Source of the DNA: Camellia lanceoleosa
Lineage: Eukaryota; Streptophyta; Magnoliopsida; Ericales; Theaceae
Reading direction: 5' to 3'
Assembly (NCBI GenBank): GCA_025200525.1
Contig: CM045761.1
Coordinates: forward strand, 99,548,182-99,612,181
Length of the DNA: 64,000 nt
Part shown: in pieces, positions 59,253 to 64,000 of the stretch
How the letters are laid out: every line of letters begins with the position of its first letter
How positions within the stretch are numbered: the first letter of the stretch is position 1
Program-made: the position numbers and the translations under genes
Notes under the pieces: generated by a model
The model's database searches: none
What the model was told of the DNA's origin: nothing
What the model saw: only the letters and a program-made list of their open reading frames with translations

Positions 59253-59440
59253 TTCACTATAGGCAATATGGCAATAATAAACATAGGAAATTGCTTACTT
59301 AAGTACACTAGCATATTAGCATATATATTCATGTCATGGCTACACATACTTTCATGCTCATGCAATGCCCTATTTACTTTTCTAGGACATCTTATAGCTC
59401 ATTTGGACACGTGTGTGCGGTATAACTTGTGCTTGGTATC
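59253..59440 (-). other. 5' untranslated leader of the 8.7-kb chromovirus
   Basis: Short leader between the primer site and the gag start; no open frame of note. Confidence 0.6.
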
Positions 59441-59452
59441 GCTTTGATGCCA
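59441..59452 (-). other. Primer-binding site, initiator-Met tRNA type, mutated
   Basis: Minus strand TGGCATCAAAGC matches TGGTATCAGAGC at 10 of 12 bases. It overlaps the 8-base microhomology at which the 5' LTR is truncated. Confidence 0.6.
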
Positions 59453-60984
59453 ACCCTACACAGTTACAGAACGAACACACACTAAGTTACACACTTAGGA
59501 ATCAACAACTTAGTCCCTATCTTGACTCGGTGTGGTTCTACATCAATATCCTCAATAAGATGCCTTAAACATGGCCTAGGGATGCCTAGGATGGAAAGAG
59601 GATGCAAAGATGCACTTTAAAACACTTTTCAAAATTTTTAGAAAATAGGGGTCTCGCTTGAGCGTGGCTTTCTACGCTCGAGCGGACATGCAGACAAAGG
59701 AGCTCCGCTCGAGCGTGACTTCCTTCGCTCGAGCGGACTGTAAACTTCATGAAAAGTACTGGATGCATGCAATTCACGCTCGACAGACGCTAGACCTCCG
59801 CTCGAGTGTGAGACTCAGGTCCTCGCTCGAGCGTGAACTCTCTCGCTCGAGCGGACTGTAAAACACATGAACTTCTGGGCATATGCATTTCACGCTCGAG
59901 CGTGACTTTCCACGCTCGAGCGGAGATGCACAACTCAAAGTGTATGCTTTAGCGTGAAGTCTTACGCTCGAGCGTGGGTCCAAAATCTAGAATTTCCAGA
60001 TTCATCCCCAAGCACAAAACTCAACTTTAAAAGCCTCAAATTCGATCTTTTTGGGCCAATTTTCTGGAAAAACACTTTAAACCCATAATATAACATGTTT
60101 TGAAGATCAATTTGTAAAATCAAAGCCCAAGGGTGAGTCAATTGAACACCATTTCAAAGAAGTTTTCATGAATTATGTAAAAACATAACATGCAAGAACT
60201 CTTATGAACTCTAGTGCTCTAAAACTTGATCAAATGCAAGATTAGGCTCAAAACTATGGTGAATTCATAGACTATAACATAAACATGAACATGCATGTGG
60301 AAATTCATGAAGAATAACCTCAAAATGCAAGGATATGTACATGCATGCATGGATTAAGCCTCAATTCAACACTTTAAACCAATATTTGACTCTAAACCCC
60401 AATAGTCCCATGAACCATGCAAGAACAACTCAAATGTACAAATGAGAGGATAAAATTTCTACCTTAGGTCTTGAATTCCAAGTAAAGAAGCTCAACTATG
60501 CAAATTTCCTTCAATTCCTCTAAGTTTCAAGCCAATCTAGGTGAACTCAACTTCTTTCCTCTCACTCTCCTCTCACCCACGGTTTGGTCTTCAAAAGATG
60601 AGCAAATGATATGAAAGTAAGCTCTAAACAATGTTTAACAAAGTGGCCCACTACAATGGCAAGAAGGTAATAAACTCAAACTATTGTAATTTAACATTAT
60701 TCAATCTAATTTAATCATTCCAAATCAAAATTCAATTAAATCTACCATAAAATCACATAAATTCTAATTAGCATAAAATACCAATCAATTTCAGATTCGG
60801 TCGCCGATAAGGCCTTCAATTTACAGTTCGAAACTTAAAACATGAATAGATCAATCAAATGACAAACAGATAAAAATGCAAGTAAAGCAATATACTCATG
60901 CATTCAGTTCAGAATTTTAGTCAAATTAGTTACTTATCATTCTCAGTCACAGTTTAGCATTAATCAGAGGTGAGGGTTATCACA
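59446..60984 (-). mobile_element. 5' LTR of the 8.7-kb chromovirus, last ~888 bp deleted
   Basis: It corresponds to 54,720-53,202 of the 3' LTR and then stops at GGTTGGCATC. The remaining ~888 bp, present in the 3' LTR and in the other family LTRs, are missing and the primer site follows directly. It includes about 20 bp (near 59,945) that the 3' LTR lacks, part of the palindrome cluster. Confidence 0.85.
59650..59985. promoter_or_regulatory. CGCTCGAGCG palindrome cluster in LTR (copy 4)
   Basis: About fourteen exact or near sites, the densest of the four clusters. Many are still perfect palindromes (for example 59,705, 59,725, 59,823, 59,841, 59,892, 59,912, 59,969). Confidence 0.5.
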
Positions 60985-60989
60985 GCAAG
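60985..60989. repeat. TSD GCAAG, right copy
   Basis: Identical to 52,309-52,313. Confidence 0.9.
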
Positions 60990-62606
60990 TAAAAAAGAAA
61001 CTTAAGACTTTATTGTAATAACCTAAAAGCTAGGGTCTTAATAGAGTTTACAAAAGTTAGGGGCCTCACACGAATGCATGAACCTAATCTAATCATGTGA
61101 ATGCCATGATGACAACCAAATAATTAAAGCAAATTAAGTAAGCTTTAAAAGGAGAAAGAGTATGGGTAGGGAGAAAAGAAATTCATTCTAATGCACATGA
61201 CAAGTATAAGAACTACTACAACTAAAACGAATATTCTGACGAGGATAAGAAGGTCCTAACCTTCATACGAGACTACTCGAATCCATGAAAGAAAGTTTTG
61301 AGAAGGTAGGCCTAACTTCTCATTGTGGAGAAAATCTTGCCTCAATTTCTACATCATCAATAATAAAAAAAAATGATAAAATAAAGAAGGCTCCAACGAG
61401 GATAGGGAGATTCTCACCCTCTGGCATATGAAAGGGGGTATAAGATACTCACATTTGACTACCCAAATTCATGAAAATATAGTAAGGAGAGGGTAGAACC
61501 TAATCATTCTCATAGAGGATGTCATGCATTAGCTTCTAACCCATAATAAATCAAGAAAAAGCAATTCGAACTTGGCCAAAGTCACTATATAGGCCTCTAC
61601 TAGCTACAGAAAGGGGTAGAAGAAGAAAGAATGAAACTAAACTATTAACAACAACCAAATAATGTTCTCAAGATCTCAAGAATATTCCAACAGTAATGAA
61701 GAAGAGATAAAAGGTGCAAGAAACTAGAAATAGAAGTAGGGATGACCTCTAAGCTAGTAGAGATAGGGCTCAAGCTAGTCATAAACTCCAATCCAGGCTC
61801 CCTCAAGCTGGTGAAGATCTCTAGCTCCAAGTCTCCAAGCAAAGGTATGAAAAAAGTAGTCAAAGTGTATACATATAGAGAATATGTCAAAACTCACTAA
61901 CTCTCACTCATGTTGATTAATTTACTAAACAATTAGCTAATTTAAATTAGATTTACCAATTAACTCACCAAAATTGACCAATCTTTTATTCTTCCAAGAA
62001 GAGAGGTTTATAGGCTTGGGGTTCTTGGAATATGCCATTTGATCCTAAGAATCTGGATGGCATATTCAAAGATGCTAGGGGACACCTCATGAGAAATCTA
62101 TTGGCTAACGTTAGTTGGCTTCGCTGGATAGAAGTTGTTCAGCCGACTAATAGTTGTCCATCATTTTTTCTCGAAAATCTATTTGGCTGAGCAAAAATGG
62201 TCCAGGTGTGCTCATTTGAGCTGATGCCCAAACCAAAATTGTTTGTTGTGTCTCTTAAAAATTACTGAGCCGACCAATCACAGTTTGACCCTATTTCTCT
62301 GAAGGTCTTCCCAACTTCTCATTCGTTTTAGCTTTCTAAGATCCTTCTTTCTAGAAATAAATCAATATTGTTTGGAAAACACAATGCTAAGAATGGCCAA
62401 AGTGAAAGAGATGGTACCACTTGCCTTAAAAGCATTTTGGAAAATAGGTTTTGAAGGTTTGGAAAACTTTTTAGCTAAAACGAGTGTAATAAGGTTTGTT
62501 CTTTCTTTATCCATCACTTATGTTTGAAATGATCTTTGCTTTCATCATTGGGAGCTCTTCACGGAGTGCCCAAGTCTTAAGGCCAGTGAAAAATGGGGTG
62601 TCTATA
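60990..62606 (-). mobile_element. Tat/Ogre-like LTR, minus orientation, split by the 8.7-kb element
   Basis: The minus strand starts TATAGACACCCCATTTTTCAC at 62,606, the family start with TG mutated to TA. It continues to the GCAAG target site and probably resumes below 52,309. A ~157-bp imperfect duplication lies inside (GAGGATA at 61,241 and 61,398). No believable gene. Confidence 0.42.
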
Positions 62607-62622
62607 GTTGTCCCTCTTTGAC
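62607..62622 (-). other. Polypurine-tract-like sequence before LTR
   Basis: Minus strand GTCAAAGAGGGACAAC directly precedes the LTR start at 62,606. Confidence 0.4.
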
Positions 62623-63440
62623 AACACTCGATACTTCATTTCAATGATGTGAGTGGCAATCAAAGCCTATAAATGACCCTTTTGACAATGCCATTAGACG
62701 AGGGCTCATCAAGGCAAGAAAATGCAATTGACTGAACCCCACGACATTCGTATCCTCATGTAAGGTATCAAACTAGCGTAATTTAGAGGCGAAAGTGCAA
62801 ATGCAATACTATGCTCGAAAACTAAATTGAAAGTTGGACTTACACACTAAGTGAAGCCAGTTTTGCAAGTTGGGCTTATGTGTAACACAGTGCCATAAAT
62901 TTTGAGAGTTGGACTTACACACTACGCAAAGCTTGTTTTGCAAGTTGGGCCTACGTATAACACACTACCGTAGATTGAAAGTAGTTTGCAAGTTGATGAT
63001 ATGTGATGCAATGTAATGTAATGATGATAAAGATGCAAAGATGGCAATATGCGAGACAAGCTTCGTGCAAACGATTTGCAAAATGCTAACAATGTACTTG
63101 ATGAATATAACCTTTCTATGCTTTCACACAATGAGAAGTGAACAATTCCAAACACATTTTGTGAATAAATGTGTTAGGAGGAAAAACATTCTAAACATGC
63201 TTCACATGAGTGGAGGAACACAATTCAAATGTGTTTCACACGAGCGAAGGAAAGTAATCTTTCAGGGTTTTTACACTTCTAGATGGTTGTGGAAACATAC
63301 TCCAAAAACTTGCATATGACCGGCAATCATAGCAATAGGGAACTTTGCCTTCAATCTATAACCAACGAAGGTGAACCCATAGGTACATTCTAAACACATT
63401 TCAAGTGAGTGGAGGATCAATCCTATCATGTTTCACATTT
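62623..63440. other. Non-coding internal remnant between two divergent LTR starts
   Basis: Contains a 75-bp tandem duplication (GGACTTACACACTA at 62,836 and 62,911) and repeated phrases such as AAACACATTTCAAGTGAGTGGAGGA. No domain found. Confidence 0.4.
62836..62985. repeat. 75-bp tandem duplication
   Basis: GGACTTACACACTA...TTTTGCAAGTTGGGC occurs twice at a 75-base offset, with several substitutions. Confidence 0.7.
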
Positions 63441-63449
63441 CAAGGAGGT

Positions 63450-64000
63450 TGTAGACACCCCATTTTTGACCGCCCTTGAGACTTGGGCGCCACTGATTGA
63501 TCACTCAATGATGAAAGTTGTGCTTTGTAAACGTTCGATTTTTTCAGCAAGAAGAGCTTCTAAATCCGAACCTTACACCCCATTTTGGACCAAAAATATT
63601 TTGACCAAAATTATTTTAGACCTCAAAACCCTCTTTTTCAAAATATTTTTCCTAAAAGTTTCTACAATGTTCCGAGGCTCGCATTTCGTTAAAAATTGTG
63701 TTTTTCGGTAAATCGAGTAAGGACAAAGTGGAAATATATGGAAGAGAGGTGAACTCTTTGAAAAATCTTTAAAGCATCTTATTTAGTGGTTTGGAGTTGA
63801 AGAAAGTTTGAGGAGAGGGAAGAAAACTAGTTGGGGAAGTGGTTACGTATCAAACCATTAAAGGAGAACTGGGCAGCCTCACTAAATCAGGCCTATCCTT
63901 TTCTACACTTAGACTTTAGTAGTGAGGCCACCACCATTGGAAAGTGGACTTCTGGGGCTTCATTTTAGACTCAAGAATGATCTAAAACTAAGTCTAAATA
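63450..64000 (+). mobile_element. Tat/Ogre-like LTR start, plus orientation, cut by window end
   Basis: Begins TGTAGACACCCCATTTTTG after a purine-rich AAGGAGGT. The following bases (ACCGCCCTTGAGACTTGGGCG...) resemble the inverse of 4,400-4,500 (ACCGACCTTAAGACTCAGACG). Continues past the window. Confidence 0.5.

Larger units (their letters stand above)
52314..60984 (-). mobile_element. Nearly complete Tekay-like chromovirus (8,671 bp), 5' LTR internally deleted
   Basis: The two ends lie between perfect GCAAG duplications. Minus-strand order: 5' LTR (60,984-59,446, shortened), primer site, gag, protease, RT, RNase H, integrase, chromodomain, purine tract, 3' LTR (54,720-52,314). Gag and pol lie in one frame from 59,252 except for a shift near 56,190. 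The frame is interrupted by a dozen or so stops, so the copy is not autonomous. LTR ends are inverted repeats (TGTGACAACCC...GGGTTGTGACA). The LTRs differ at only scattered positions by eye, implying a fairly young insertion. Confidence 0.92.

Noticed and set aside
1..64000. tRNA, rRNA or telomere repeats
   Set aside because: None seen by eye on either strand; tRNA-like strings found are primer-binding-site matches only.

Overview
This is a nuclear window from a flowering plant, most likely a eudicot. The evidence is one recognisable plant gene with introns (a SEH1-like nucleoporin), Ty3/gypsy chromovirus and Tat/Ogre-like LTR retrotransposons, an RTE-type LINE, Stowaway- and hAT-like MITEs, and long (GA)n/(CT)n microsatellites. 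I cannot name the species. Almost everything here is repetitive DNA, and intact host coding sequence is scarce.

Layout. 1-4.5 kb: a minus-strand LTR of a Tat/Ogre-like element carrying a 159-bp tandem array. 4.5-6.2 kb: a possible copia-like LTR. 6.2-11.1 kb: two more copies of the Tat/Ogre-like LTR in inverted orientation. 11.1-13.06 kb: AT-rich, no gene. 13.06-24.88 kb: an array of alternating inverted fragments from the 5' end of a gene encoding a VARLMGL-motif (TRM/LONGIFOLIA-like) protein. 25.0-26.0 kb: a hAT-like non-autonomous element. 26.3-27.6 kb: a dead LINE. 27.9-28.3 kb: an unidentified decayed ORF. 28.5-30.6 kb: duplicated AT-rich DNA with two MITEs. 30.7-33.6 kb: the first five exons of a SEH1-like gene on the minus strand. 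33.8-37.1 kb: MITEs, one split by a solo LTR. 37.1-43.1 kb: AT-rich and repeat-rich DNA. 43.16-45.34 kb: a solo LTR with a target-site duplication (TSD). 46.3-52.0 kb: a 5'-truncated Tekay-like chromovirus. 52.31-60.98 kb: a nearly complete member of the same family with a perfect 5-bp TSD, nested in another Tat/Ogre-like LTR. 62.6-64 kb: two LTR starts pointing away from each other.

The most unusual structure is the 11.8-kb array. Fourteen monomers of about 815 bp form seven dimers of about 1,635 bp. Each monomer holds a sense and an antisense copy of the same gene start (5' UTR, ATG, Thr/Pro-rich linker, VARLMGLDSLP motif), so any transcript of either strand could fold into serial hairpins of about 215 bp. 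A reasonable hypothesis is a satellite that produces small RNAs against its parent gene.

A second theme is clusters of one short palindrome inside LTRs or other repeats: CGCTCGAGCG in the Tekay-like LTRs, CCGCACGTGCGG (a G-box core) in the 43-kb solo LTR, and GTGAACGTTCAC in an unclassified repeat near 39 kb. No element looks autonomous: all recognisable pol and LINE reading frames are broken, and the SEH1-like gene lacks its 3' half in this window.
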